From NCBI RefSeq assembly GCF_001513675.1, contig NZ_CP013859.1, forward strand, positions 311,081 to 375,080: 64,000 nucleotides of DNA, written 5' to 3'. A program made the position numbers and the translations under genes. A model generated the notes under the pieces. It had not been told where the DNA came from. It saw only the letters and a program-made list of their open reading frames with translations, and did no database searches. Within the stretch, counting starts at the first letter, position 1, and the number at the start of each line of letters is the position of its first letter. Origin of the DNA: Microbacterium sp. XT11. GTDB lineage: Bacteria > Actinomycetota > Actinomycetes > Actinomycetales > Microbacteriaceae. Positions 1 to 7,476 of the stretch are shown piece by piece.

Positions 1-1
1 G

Positions 2-1414
2 CTGACCTCGTTCGGCTTCCAGATCATCGCCGCACTCGTCCTCGGCATCGCCGCCGGCCTCCTCGCCCGCAACCTGGGCGCGACGGCCGACACCCCCAAC
101 GGCCTGTCCGCGACCCTCGACACGATCGGCAGCTCGTACGTCACGCTGCTCCGCGCCGCCGTCGTGCCGCTGATCTTCACCGCGATCGTCGCGAGCATCT
201 CGAACCTCCGCCGCGTGCAGAACGCCGCACGCCTGGCGGGCCAGACCCTGCTGTGGTTCGCGATCACCGCCTTCATCGCCGTGACCATCGGCATCGTGCT
301 CGGCCTCGTGATCCAGCCGGGCGCCAAGGCCGGCGAGGGCCTCACCACGGGTGAGCCGTACACGGTCGGCACGTGGTGGAACTTCCTCCTCGGCCTCATC
401 CCGCAGAACTTCCTCGGCATCACGGTCAGCACGTCGCCGGGCGCGAGCGAGGGCTCGTTCACCTCGACGGTGGGCTTCAACATCCTGCAGGTGATCGTGG
501 TCGCCGCCGCCGTCGGCATCGCCGCGCTCAAGGCCGGCAAGAAGGCCGAGCCGTTCCTCGCGTTCACCGAGTCGCTGCTCAAGGTCATCCAGCGCGTGCT
601 GTGGTGGATCATCCGGATCGCCCCGCTGGGCACCTTCGGCCTCATCGGCGCCGCCGTCGTGAAGTACGGCTGGGAGAAGCTGGCCTCGCTCGGCTGGTTC
701 GCCATCGCCATCTACATCGGACTCGCGCTCGTGCTGTTCGTGGTCTACCCGATCCTCGTGAAGAGCCACCGCCTGTCGATCAAGCAGTACTTCTCCGGCG
801 TGTGGCCGGCCGTGCAGCTGGCGTTCGTCAGCCGCTCGTCGATCGGCACGCTGCCGCTCACCGAGCGCGTCACCGAGCGCAACCTCGGCGTCCCCCGCTC
901 GTACGCGTCGTTCGCGGTGCCGTTCGGCGCCACGACGAAGATGGACGGCTGCGCAGCCATCTACCCGGCCATCGCCGCCATCTTCGTGGCGCAGTTCTTC
1001 GACATCCAGCTGAACTTCGTGCAGTACCTGCTGATCGTCATCGTCTCGGTCGTCGGCTCGGCGGCCACCGCCGGCACCACCGGCGCGATCGTGATGCTCA
1101 CCCTCACGCTGTCGACGCTCGGCCTGCCGCTCGAGGGCGTCGGACTGCTCATCGCGATCGACCCGATCCTCGACATGGGCCGGACGGCCGTCAACGTCGC
1201 GGGTCAGGCGCTCGTGCCGACCATCGTCGCGAAGCGCGAGGGCATCCTCGACGAGGACCTCTACAACGCGCCGCGCGAGGGCCTGCCCTTCGCCGACGAC
1301 TCGGCTGACGACGACTCGGCTGACGACGACTCGGCCGACGACGGCGAGGCGACCGACGGCGAAGCCGGCGCTCCCGAGGCCGGTTCTGCCAAGGAGCCCG
1401 TGTCGGCCGGCTGA
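2..1414 (+). CDS. Dicarboxylate/amino acid:cation symporter, 5' end outside window
   Basis: Secondary transporter of the DAACS (SDF/GltP-DctA) family, importing C4-dicarboxylates or acidic amino acids with Na+ or H+ across the inner membrane. The reading frame is open from base 2, so the true start lies upstream. Family hallmarks are the serine-rich re-entrant loop SRSSIGTLPLTER, the segment TTKMDGCAAIYPAIAAI, which corresponds to the MDGTA motif, and DPILDMGRTAVNVAGQ, the substrate-binding RTxxNVxG helix. Several long hydrophobic helices are visible. The C-terminus is unusual: after the last helix comes an acidic, disordered tail with three copies of DDSAD. A hairpin terminator follows. Family assignment is secure; the substrate is not. 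Confidence 0.93.
   Translation: MTSFGFQIIAALVLGIAAGLLARNLGATADTPNGLSATLDTIGSSYVTLLRAAVVPLIFTAIVASISNLRRVQNAARLAGQTLLWFAITAFIAVTIGIVLGLVIQPGAKAGEGLTTGEPYTVGTWWNFLLGLIPQNFLGITVSTSPGASEGSFTSTVGFNILQVIVVAAAVGIAALKAGKKAEPFLAFTESLLKVIQRVLWWIIRIAPLGTFGLIGAAVVKYGWEKLASLGWFAIAIYIGLALVLFVVYPILVKSHRLSIKQYFSGVWPAVQLAFVSRSSIGTLPLTERVTERNLGVPRSYASFAVPFGATTKMDGCAAIYPAIAAIFVAQFFDIQLNFVQYLLIVIVSVVGSAATAGTTGAIVMLTLTLSTLGLPLEGVGLLIAIDPILDMGRTAVNVAGQALVPTIVAKREGILDEDLYNAPREGLPFADDSADDDSADDDSADDGEATDGEAGAPEAGSAKEPVSAG
1295..1339 (+). repeat. Three tandem 15-bp units in the symporter C-terminus
   Basis: GACGACTCGGCTGAC occurs twice exactly (1295-1309, 1310-1324) and once with one change (1325-1339). The array is in frame and encodes DDSAD three times. 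Unit-number changes would lengthen or shorten the acidic tail without breaking the frame. Confidence 0.9.
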
Positions 1415-1436
1415 CCCCGCCGAACCGCATCGATGC

Positions 1437-1473
1437 AGAGCGCCCCATCCGCCGACCGCGGGTGGGGCGCTCT
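1437..1473. terminator. Hairpin terminator between convergent genes
   Basis: The arms at 1437-1451 and 1459-1473 (AGAGCGCCCCATCCG and CGGGTGGGGCGCTCT) pair over 15 bp with one G-U pair around a 7-nt loop. It lies between the plus-strand symporter and the minus-strand antiporter, so it probably ends both transcripts. There is no clear U-tract. Confidence 0.75.
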
Positions 1474-1490
1474 GGTCTGCGACCGACGCG

Positions 1491-3218
1491 TTACCGCTGC
1501 TGCTGCCGCAGCGCCCCGCGCGTGTCGAGAGCCAGCTCCTCGGCATCCATCGCCGTGAGCAGCTCGCGCATGACCTCCTCGTCGAGATTGCCGGCATCCC
1601 TCTCGGCGAGCACGATCTCGCGGCGCACATGCAGCCACCCTCGCGACAGCGCGACCAGGTCGTCGTACGACGGACGGGCGACGGTCCCCTCGACCTGCTG
1701 CGCCTCGTCGGCATCCTTCTCGACGCGTGCCATGCGCTGCGCGAAGGCGTCGAACACGCGCAGGTCCATCGGGCCGTGCTTGGCCTCCCACTCGACGCGC
1801 TTGGCTGCGATGAATTCCTTGCCCGCCTCGCGTGTCTTCGCCTGCACTGCGGCCAACGCCTGCACGTCCTCGTCGTGCTCGTCATCGCTGCGGATGCCGA
1901 GCCTGCGGATCAGCAGCGGCAGCGTGAGCCCCTGCAGCAGCAGCGTGCCGACGGTGACGATGAACGCGACGACCACGATCGCGTGCGATGCCTGCGGCCC
2001 CAGCGTCGCGAGGTCTGCGGCGGCGAGAGCCGTGGCCAGCGTGACGACGCCGCGCATGCCCGCCCAGGAGATGACGGCGTTGTCGCGCGCGGTGAGCTGC
2101 AGCCCCGACATCCGCTCCCGGAGGATCTGCGCCCGCAGGTCGTCGGGATCCTGATCGCGCCAGCGCTTCGAGTGCCGCCGTCGCCGATCGAACTCGCCCG
2201 TTTCGACGCTGCGGTCCCATCGGGCGAGCCTCTTCCTGTCCATCCGATTCGCCATCGCGCTGGTGGGGTACACGTACAGCGGGCGGACGACGAGCACCAC
2301 GAGCAGCACGGCGGCCGACAGCAGCAGGATGTGCCCCGCGGACTCGCTGCCGAGGTCGCTCAGCACCCGCGGGAACTGCAGGCCGATGTACGCGAAGACG
2401 AAGCTCTCGAGCAGCAGGTCGGCCGACAGCCAGAGCGGGGTCTCCTGCTGACGCGTGGTGTAGTCGGTGCGCGGGGCGTTGAATCCCACGTAGATCCCCA
2501 TGGCGACCACGGCGAGCACGCCGGAGCCCCCGAGGTGCTCGGCGATGGCGTAGGCGCCGAAGGGCGCGAGCAGGCCGAACGTTCCGATCACCACGGGGTC
2601 GCCGATGCGCATGCGCAGCTGGTGCAGCACGATGCCGAAGAGCAGCCCCACGACGACGCCGACGACGACGGCGATCACGAACTGCCACACGCCGTCCCAC
2701 ACCCCGATCGTGGCGCCGGCGAGGATGGCGGCGAACACCCGGTACAGCGTCAGCGACGTGGCGTCGTTGATCAGGCTCTCCCCCGACAGCACGGTCATGA
2801 TCCGCCGCGGCAGCCCGAGCTTGCGACCGATCGCTGCGGCCGACACGGCGTCGGGCGGGGCGACGATGGCGCCGAGCAGCAGTGCGCCGGGGAGCGTCAG
2901 CGACGGCAGGATGAACCACGCGACGAGTCCGACGGCGAAGGTCGTGAGGAGCACGAGCCAGATCCCGAGCCGCTGGATCTGCGGGAGGCTGCGTTTGAAG
3001 CCGACGAACGACACGTCGAGCGCCGCCGAATAGAGCAGCGGAGGGAGCACGAGGTTGAGCAGCAGGTGCCCGTCGATCTCGACGTCGGGCACGAACGGAA
3101 GGAACGACGCGGCCAGCGCGGTGACGGTCACGAGCAGCGGTGCGGGCCATCCCCGCCAGCGGGCGACCGCCGCCACGGCGACGCTGCCGACGAGCACGTA
3201 GAAGATCTCGGCATCCAT
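1491..3218 (-). CDS. Na+/H+ antiporter, CPA1 (NhaP-like) family
   Basis: Membrane antiporter of 575 residues that exchanges Na+ (or K+) for protons. About twelve hydrophobic segments fill the first two thirds, followed by a hydrophilic cytoplasmic tail rich in charged helices. The ion-binding signature of the family is present: APPDAVSAAAIGRKL and then the ND pair in SLINDATSLTLYR. The ATG at 3218 is preferred over the GTG at 3227 because a -10-like TACCGT ends 7 nt before it, which fits a leaderless mRNA. It is convergent with the symporter and shares the hairpin at 1437-1473. Cation preference cannot be read from the sequence. Confidence 0.92.
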   Translation of the reverse strand: MDAEIFYVLVGSVAVAAVARWRGWPAPLLVTVTALAASFLPFVPDVEIDGHLLLNLVLPPLLYSAALDVSFVGFKRSLPQIQRLGIWLVLLTTFAVGLVAWFILPSLTLPGALLLGAIVAPPDAVSAAAIGRKLGLPRRIMTVLSGESLINDATSLTLYRVFAAILAGATIGVWDGVWQFVIAVVVGVVVGLLFGIVLHQLRMRIGDPVVIGTFGLLAPFGAYAIAEHLGGSGVLAVVAMGIYVGFNAPRTDYTTRQQETPLWLSADLLLESFVFAYIGLQFPRVLSDLGSESAGHILLLSAAVLLVVLVVRPLYVYPTSAMANRMDRKRLARWDRSVETGEFDRRRRHSKRWRDQDPDDLRAQILRERMSGLQLTARDNAVISWAGMRGVVTLATALAAADLATLGPQASHAIVVVAFIVTVGTLLLQGLTLPLLIRRLGIRSDDEHDEDVQALAAVQAKTREAGKEFIAAKRVEWEAKHGPMDLRVFDAFAQRMARVEKDADEAQQVEGTVARPSYDDLVALSRGWLHVRREIVLAERDAGNLDEEVMRELLTAMDAEELALDTRGALRQQQR

Positions 3219-3225
3219 GCCCCCC

Positions 3226-3231
3226 ACGGTA
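3226..3231 (-). promoter_or_regulatory. -10 element of a leaderless antiporter promoter
   Basis: On the minus strand TACCGT (TANNNT) lies 7 nt before the ATG at 3218, with no usable Shine-Dalgarno at normal spacing. This supports a leaderless transcript and the chosen start. Confidence 0.5.
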
Positions 3232-3257
3232 CTGGGCGGTCGAGCGCCGGAGGAGCG

Positions 3258-3899
3258 TCAGCCGTGCGCGGCGAGGAGAGACGCGACGGATGCGTCGTCG
3301 ACCTGCCGGAAGTCGAGGTAGTGCATGCCGACGGCCATGAAGCCCTCAGGGGCGTCGAGGCAGACGACGGTGTCGGCGTCGCTGCTCCGTTCGAGTTCCG
3401 CCACGGCATCCGGCGAGGCGACGGGGACGGCGACGACGACGGATGCCGCCCCGCGGGCGCGCGCGACGGCACAGGCCGCGCGCACCGTGGCCCCCGTGGC
3501 GATGCCGTCGTCGACGATAACGACGTTCCTTCCCCTCAGGTCGACGGGCGGGCGGACACCCCGCAGGCGCACCACGCGCTCCGCGACCACGGCGCGCTCA
3601 CGCCGCTCCGCGCGGGCGAAGGCATCGTCGTCGACTCCCGATGCGGCGATCACCCCCTCGTTCCGCACGGTCGCGCCGGACTCGCCGACCGCTCCCATCG
3701 CTACCTCGTCATGCCAGGGCACGCCGACCTTGCGCACGACGAGCACGTCGAGCGGAGCATCGAGCTCCCGAGCGACCGGGGCCGCGACGGGAACGCCGCC
3801 TCGCGGAAGCCCCAGCACCACGGGGTCGGCCGGCGGATCCGCGGCCAGGCGCGCGGCCAGCATCCGTCCTGCATGCTCCCGGTCTCGGAACCTCTCCAC
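3258..3899 (-). CDS. Phosphoribosyltransferase-domain protein
   Basis: Type I phosphoribosyltransferase fold protein of about 213 residues. The PRPP-binding loop is clear: NVVIVDDGIATGATVRAA, two hydrophobic beta residues followed by two acidic residues and a TGAT turn. An upstream LGLPRGGVPVA loop is typical of the orphan PRTases often found beside stress genes. The GTG at 3899 has GGAGG 5 nt upstream; an in-frame ATG at 3935 is the alternative. It follows the MerR-type gene on the same strand and may be co-transcribed with it, suggesting a stress-related role. The base or nucleotide substrate is unknown. Confidence 0.85.
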   Translation of the reverse strand: MERFRDREHAGRMLAARLAADPPADPVVLGLPRGGVPVAAPVARELDAPLDVLVVRKVGVPWHDEVAMGAVGESGATVRNEGVIAASGVDDDAFARAERRERAVVAERVVRLRGVRPPVDLRGRNVVIVDDGIATGATVRAACAVARARGAASVVVAVPVASPDAVAELERSSDADTVVCLDAPEGFMAVGMHYLDFRQVDDASVASLLAAHG

Positions 3900-3971
3900 G
3901 GCGACCTCCCGTCTCCGGCCTACTCCCGCGGGCATCGCGGGTCAAGGCGCGCGCTGGCCGGGCGGCCGCGG

Positions 3972-4274
3972 TCACGACGGGGAGTCGGCATCCGCCCCGT
4001 TCTCAGCCGCCCGCTCGCGCAGGTCGGCGTTCTCGTCTTCGAGGTCGAGCACACGGCGGATGCCGGCGATGTTGATGCCCTCCTCGCGCAGATCGGTGAC
4101 GCGGCGCAGTCGAGCGATGTCGTCATCGCTGTAGCGGCGCGTGCCCCCTTCGCTGCGCGCCGGCGTGAGGAGCCCCTTGGCCTCGAACAGCCGCAGACTC
4201 GCCTCAGGCACCCCGCTGAGCTGTGCAGCGACGGCGATCCCGTAGACGGGGGTGCGAGAGTCTCGTTCGGCCAT
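3972..4274 (-). CDS. MerR-family (HspR-like) transcriptional regulator
   Basis: Small DNA-binding protein of 100 residues with an N-terminal MerR winged helix. VYGIAVAAQLSGVPEASLRLFEAKGL is the recognition region and GGTRRYSDDDIARLRRV the wing. A short coiled-coil dimerisation segment (DLEDENADLRERAAE) and a disordered tail follow. Without an effector-binding domain it resembles HspR, the repressor of actinobacterial heat-shock genes. It is transcribed divergently from the Hsp20 gene and an inverted repeat lies between them, so control of Hsp20 is the likely job (inference). AAGGAAA lies before the ATG. Confidence 0.85.
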   Translation of the reverse strand: MAERDSRTPVYGIAVAAQLSGVPEASLRLFEAKGLLTPARSEGGTRRYSDDDIARLRRVTDLREEGINIAGIRRVLDLEDENADLRERAAENGADADSPS

Positions 4275-4294
4275 GAGGTTTCCTTCTTCACCAG

Positions 4295-4323
4295 TTGCAA
4301 TCGATCTCGAGTTGATCTATAAC
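4295..4323 (+). promoter_or_regulatory. Promoter of the Hsp20 gene
   Basis: TTGCAA (4295-4300) and TATAAC (4318-4323) are separated by exactly 17 nt in an AT-rich stretch upstream of the small heat-shock gene. This is one of the best -35/-10 pairs in the window. Confidence 0.7.
4300..4320. promoter_or_regulatory. Putative operator inside the Hsp20 promoter
   Basis: ATCGATC, a 7-nt spacer and GATCTAT form a 6/7 inverted repeat in a 7-7-7 arrangement, the geometry of the HspR-bound HAIR element, although the bases differ from the CTTGAGT consensus. It fills the -35/-10 spacer where MerR-type regulators bind. ATCTATA is also directly repeated at 4315 and 4326, 11 bp apart. Confidence 0.5.
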
Positions 4324-4394
4324 AAATCTATACCACGAGATGCAGATCTCACCCACACCCGCCCCTGCGGGGGCCCGCACGAAAGGAGACACAC

Positions 4395-4817
4395 ATGGCG
4401 CTGTCATTCGATCCGTTCAGTCAGCTCGATCGGTTCGCCGCGAGCGTGCTGGACTCCGTTCGCGCACCACGGCTGATGCCGGTGGACCTGTTCCGCGACG
4501 GGGACCGGTACCTCCTGCACGCCGACCTCCCCGGTGTGGACCCGGGGTCGATCGACGTCGACGTCGACGGCTCGCAGCTCACGATCCGCGCGCAGCGCAC
4601 GGCCGACAGCCGTGAGGGCGTGCGCTGGCTCGCCCGCGAGCGCGGCGCCGGCCAGTTCCTCCGCCAGTTCACCCTCGGCGACGGCGTGGATGTCGACAAC
4701 ATCAGCGCCTCGTACGAGAGCGGCGTGCTGTCGGTCATCATCCCGGTCAGCGAACGCGCGAAGCCGCGCAAGATCGAGGTCGAGACCGGCGAACAGCGGC
4801 AGGCCATCAACGCCTGA
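4395..4817 (+). CDS. hsp20: Hsp20/alpha-crystallin small heat-shock protein
   Basis: ATP-independent cytoplasmic chaperone of 140 residues that holds unfolding proteins. The alpha-crystallin domain spans roughly residues 28-130: LMPVDLFRDGDRYLLHADLPGVDPGSIDVDVDG is its start and the A-x-x-x-G-VL motif is seen as ASYESGVLSVIIP. A good ribosome site, AAAGGAG, precedes the ATG. The gene is divergent from a MerR/HspR-like regulator and ends at a GC-rich hairpin. Induction by heat or stress through relief of that regulator is likely. Family assignment is firm. Confidence 0.94.
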   Translation: MALSFDPFSQLDRFAASVLDSVRAPRLMPVDLFRDGDRYLLHADLPGVDPGSIDVDVDGSQLTIRAQRTADSREGVRWLARERGAGQFLRQFTLGDGVDVDNISASYESGVLSVIIPVSERAKPRKIEVETGEQRQAINA

Positions 4818-4823
4818 CCGACC

Positions 4824-4847
4824 CGGGCCGGGCGCGAGCCCGGCCCG
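4824..4847 (+). terminator. Hairpin terminator after Hsp20
   Basis: CGGGCCGGGC and GCCCGGCCCG pair perfectly over 10 bp around a GCGA tetraloop. There is no U-tract, as is common in high-GC actinobacteria. Confidence 0.7.
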
Positions 4848-4951
4848 CCGCCGCACACGCATCCGCACCGTTGCACCGCGGAGCCCGCCCGCGCCGCCGT
4901 CCGACGGAACGTCGGCGGGCTCCCGGCCCCTCCTCGGAAAGGAAGAACCGT

Positions 4952-5179
4952 ATGCCGCACTCCCCCGCACTCGATCGCTTCCTCGCCGGCATGGAGTACC
5001 CGGCCACCCGCGACGACCTCCTGCGCGAAGCCGCTCGCGAGGGGCTGGGCGCCGACGACAGGGCGCTGCTCGAGGCGCTCCCCGACCAGAGCTACAGCGC
5101 AGCATGGCACATCCGCTACCGGCTCGCCCGCCGTGCGCTGGCCGACGCCTTCGCACCGCCGCAGCCGGTGCGCGCCTGA
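4952..5179 (+). CDS. DUF2795-domain small protein
   Basis: Protein of 75 residues whose middle (MEYPATRDDLLREAAREGLGADDRALLEALPDQSY onwards) matches the DUF2795 pattern: a predicted compact helical fold with a conserved LP-x-x-x-Y turn. Members are common small actinobacterial proteins of unknown function. The ATG at 4952 is chosen because GGAAAGGAAG lies just upstream. It sits between the terminator behind Hsp20 and another strong hairpin, so it appears to be its own transcript. No catalytic motif is seen. Confidence 0.8.
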   Translation: MPHSPALDRFLAGMEYPATRDDLLREAAREGLGADDRALLEALPDQSYSAAWHIRYRLARRALADAFAPPQPVRA

Positions 5180-5201
5180 CGGGGCAGCGTCGCCTCGACC
5201 A

Positions 5202-5231
5202 GGGGAGGGCGGGGAATTCCCCGTCCTCCCT
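5202..5231 (+). terminator. Strong hairpin before the LLM gene
   Basis: GGGGAGGGCGGGG followed by AATTCCCCGTCCTCC forms a near-continuous palindrome centred on GGAATTCC, with about 14 paired positions including G-U. It ends the DUF2795 transcript and lies only about 20 nt before the next start codon, so it could also affect expression of that gene. Confidence 0.65.
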
Positions 5232-5248
5232 CTCTGTTGCCCTGGGTG

Positions 5249-6289
5249 ATGACTTCCACCTCGCTCTCCGTCCTCGACCTCGTCCCGGTGCGCACCGGGC
5301 AGACCAGTGCCGAGGCGATCTCCGCCTCGCTCGCACTCGCCGACACCGCCGACCGGCTCGGCTTCCGCCGGTACTGGTTCGCCGAGCACCACAACATGCC
5401 GGCGGTCGCATCCACGACCCCTCCCGTGCTCATCGCTGCCGCCGCCACCAGGACCTCGCGCATCCGCCTCGGTTCGGGCGGCGTGATGCTGCCGAACCAC
5501 GCCCCGCTCATCGTGGCCGAGCAGTTCGCGGCGCTCGAGGCCATCGCGCCCGGCCGCATCGACCTCGGACTCGGACGCGCCCCCGGGAGCGATCCGGTGA
5601 TCACCCAGCTGCTGCGCGGCTCGGGCACCACGAGCGACGTCGAGCAGTTCCCACGCCACGTGCAGGACATCACCGCGCTCCTCGGCGGAGACGGCGCCAC
5701 CGTGCGCTTCACCTCGGGCGGCGAGTACACCGTGCGCTCGACGCCCGCGGCCACCGGCGCGCCGGAGGTGTGGCTGCTCGGCTCGAGCGACTACTCGGCG
5801 CAGCTGGCCGCGTCACTCGGCCTCCCCTACGTGTTCGCGAACCACTTCTCCGGGCAGGGGCTCGAGCGCGCGCTCGACCTGTACCGCGGCGGATACCAGC
5901 CGAGCGAGCAGCATCCTGAGCCCGTCACGTTCCTCACGGTGAACGCGGTGGCCGCGCCGACGTCGGAGGAGGCGGAGGAGCGCGCCCTCCCGCAGCTGCG
6001 CATGATGGCGCGCCTGCGGCTGAACAAGCCGCTCGAGGCGCTCGAGACGGTGGAGCAGGCCCTCGCCGCCGAGCCGGATGCCGCCACGACACAGGTCGTC
6101 GAGGCCGCCCGGTCGCGGTGGTTCGTCGGCACGGGCGCCTCCGTCGCCGCCGAGGTGCGCGAGTTCGCCGCGCGCTACGGCATCGACGAGGTCATGCTGT
6201 CGCCTGTTGCCGCGTCGTACGATGCGGAGCCCCGCGACGCGGCCCCGGGCCGCGCTCAGACGCTCGAGCTCGTCGCGGCCTCTCTCTGA
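5249..6289 (+). CDS. LLM-class flavin-dependent oxidoreductase
   Basis: Bacterial-luciferase-like monooxygenase of 346 residues using F420 or reduced FMN, with a TIM-barrel fold. The family signature is clear: LADTADRLGFRRYWFAEHHNMP near residue 40, then GSGGVMLPNHAPLIVAEQFAALEAIAPGRIDLGLGRAPG. Members often carry the group annotation MsnO8-like oxidoreductase. The ATG at 5249 is used; in-frame GTG (5246) and TTG (5237) codons precede it, the latter close to the hairpin. The substrate is not evident and the gene is not in an operon. Confidence 0.9.
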   Translation: MTSTSLSVLDLVPVRTGQTSAEAISASLALADTADRLGFRRYWFAEHHNMPAVASTTPPVLIAAAATRTSRIRLGSGGVMLPNHAPLIVAEQFAALEAIAPGRIDLGLGRAPGSDPVITQLLRGSGTTSDVEQFPRHVQDITALLGGDGATVRFTSGGEYTVRSTPAATGAPEVWLLGSSDYSAQLAASLGLPYVFANHFSGQGLERALDLYRGGYQPSEQHPEPVTFLTVNAVAAPTSEEAEERALPQLRMMARLRLNKPLEALETVEQALAAEPDAATTQVVEAARSRWFVGTGASVAAEVREFAARYGIDEVMLSPVAASYDAEPRDAAPGRAQTLELVAASL

Positions 6290-6392
6290 GCGGCCAGACC
6301 CAGCCGTCGCGCCGGCTGCCGAGGCCGGACCCGCCGACCGTTCACGCCGGCCTGCCGCCCCTCGCATCGCCCCGGCGGGGCTCCCGCCGCGA

Positions 6393-7334
6393 TCATGCCT
6401 CCGGTTCGCCGGAGAGGATGCCGCGCAGCCAGTCGCGCGCTTCGACGAACACCTCGTCGGAGTAGCGCTCGGGGTACTGCACGATCTGCCTGTCGGCGCG
6501 CGGATACGAGCCGAGGAACACCACGCGCGGGCTGAACCGGCGGATGCCGAGCAGCGCGTCGGCCATGCGCTCGTGCTCGATGTGCCCGTCGGCGTCGATG
6601 ACGAAGCGGTAGCGACCGAGCTCGTCGCCGATGGGCCGCGACTCGATGAGCGACAGGTTGATGCCACGGGTGGAGAACTGCTCGAGCATCTCCAGCAGCG
6701 AGCCGGGGTGGTCGTGCGGCAGCTCGACGATGAGCGAGGTCTTGTCGGCGCCCGTCGGCTCGGGAGACCGGGTCGTGCGGGTGACGAGCACGAAGCGCGT
6801 CACGGCCTGCGCGTTGTCGCCGATGCCCTCGGCGAGCACATCGACGTCGTAGTGGCGCACGATTCCCGGGGGCGCGATGGCCGCCTGGGCGGGGAGCGTG
6901 CCGTCGAGCACGCCGATGGCCGAGGCCACGTTGCTCGCCGCAGGCACGTGCGAGTGGGTCGGCAGGTGCGCGCCGAGCCAGCCGTGGCACTGGGCGTAGG
7001 CGACGGGGTGCGCGGCCACGACCTGCACCTCGTCGAGGGTGGTGCCCGGAGGCGCCACGAGCACGAAGTTCACCTGCACGAGGTACTCGCCGACGATCCG
7101 CAGTCCGGGGAGCGTCGCCAGCGCATCCTGCGTGGTGGAGACCCCGCCCTCGATCGAGTTCTCGATCGCGATCATGGCGGCGTCGCTGCGCCCCTCCAGC
7201 ACGTCGGCCAGCGCCTCACCCACGTTGTGCACGGGGCGCCACTCCTGGCCGCGAGCCTCCGGCACCTGTTCGAGCGCCGCTTCCGTGAAGGTGCCTGCGG
7301 GTCCGAGATAGCTGTAGGTGCGGCGATCGGTCAC
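6393..7334 (-). CDS. pheA: Prephenate dehydratase
   Basis: Converts prephenate to phenylpyruvate in phenylalanine biosynthesis. The protein has 313 residues. The catalytic type 2 periplasmic-binding-like domain starts at YLGPAGTFTEAA (9-20) and carries the essential TRF motif at 179-181. An ACT domain (about 199-272) carries the ESRP phenylalanine-binding motif (231-234), so feedback inhibition by phenylalanine is expected. It is monofunctional, with no chorismate mutase domain. The GTG at 7334 is supported by TAGGCT 6 nt upstream, a leaderless arrangement. No other aromatic genes are adjacent. Confidence 0.95.
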   Translation of the reverse strand: MTDRRTYSYLGPAGTFTEAALEQVPEARGQEWRPVHNVGEALADVLEGRSDAAMIAIENSIEGGVSTTQDALATLPGLRIVGEYLVQVNFVLVAPPGTTLDEVQVVAAHPVAYAQCHGWLGAHLPTHSHVPAASNVASAIGVLDGTLPAQAAIAPPGIVRHYDVDVLAEGIGDNAQAVTRFVLVTRTTRSPEPTGADKTSLIVELPHDHPGSLLEMLEQFSTRGINLSLIESRPIGDELGRYRFVIDADGHIEHERMADALLGIRRFSPRVVFLGSYPRADRQIVQYPERYSDEVFVEARDWLRGILSGEPEA

Positions 7335-7340
7335 GCCGCA

Positions 7341-7346
7341 AGCCTA
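7341..7346 (-). promoter_or_regulatory. -10 element of the leaderless pheA promoter
   Basis: Minus-strand TAGGCT ends 6 nt before the GTG start of pheA. No Shine-Dalgarno is present. Confidence 0.55.
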
Positions 7347-7476
7347 GTCTTCCCCGGACCCCGCGGTCCGTCCGCGCGGTGGGCGGATCCTCCCGCGGCG
7401 CCGCGCATCGTCGCGGAACCCGCATACGAGCGGAACAGGATGTGCGAGATCCGCCGCATCGGTGCAGACTGTCTGC

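Noticed and set aside
1629..4322. 897-codon open frame on the plus strand across the antiporter, PRTase and MerR genes
   Set aside because: Arg/His/Asp-rich shadow produced by GC-biased third positions of genes on the other strand; no recognisable domain.
5237..5248. Upstream TTG or GTG start for the luciferase-like oxidoreductase
   Set aside because: They lie almost against the hairpin and the extra residues (MPWV) do not match the family start; the ATG at 5249 is preferred.
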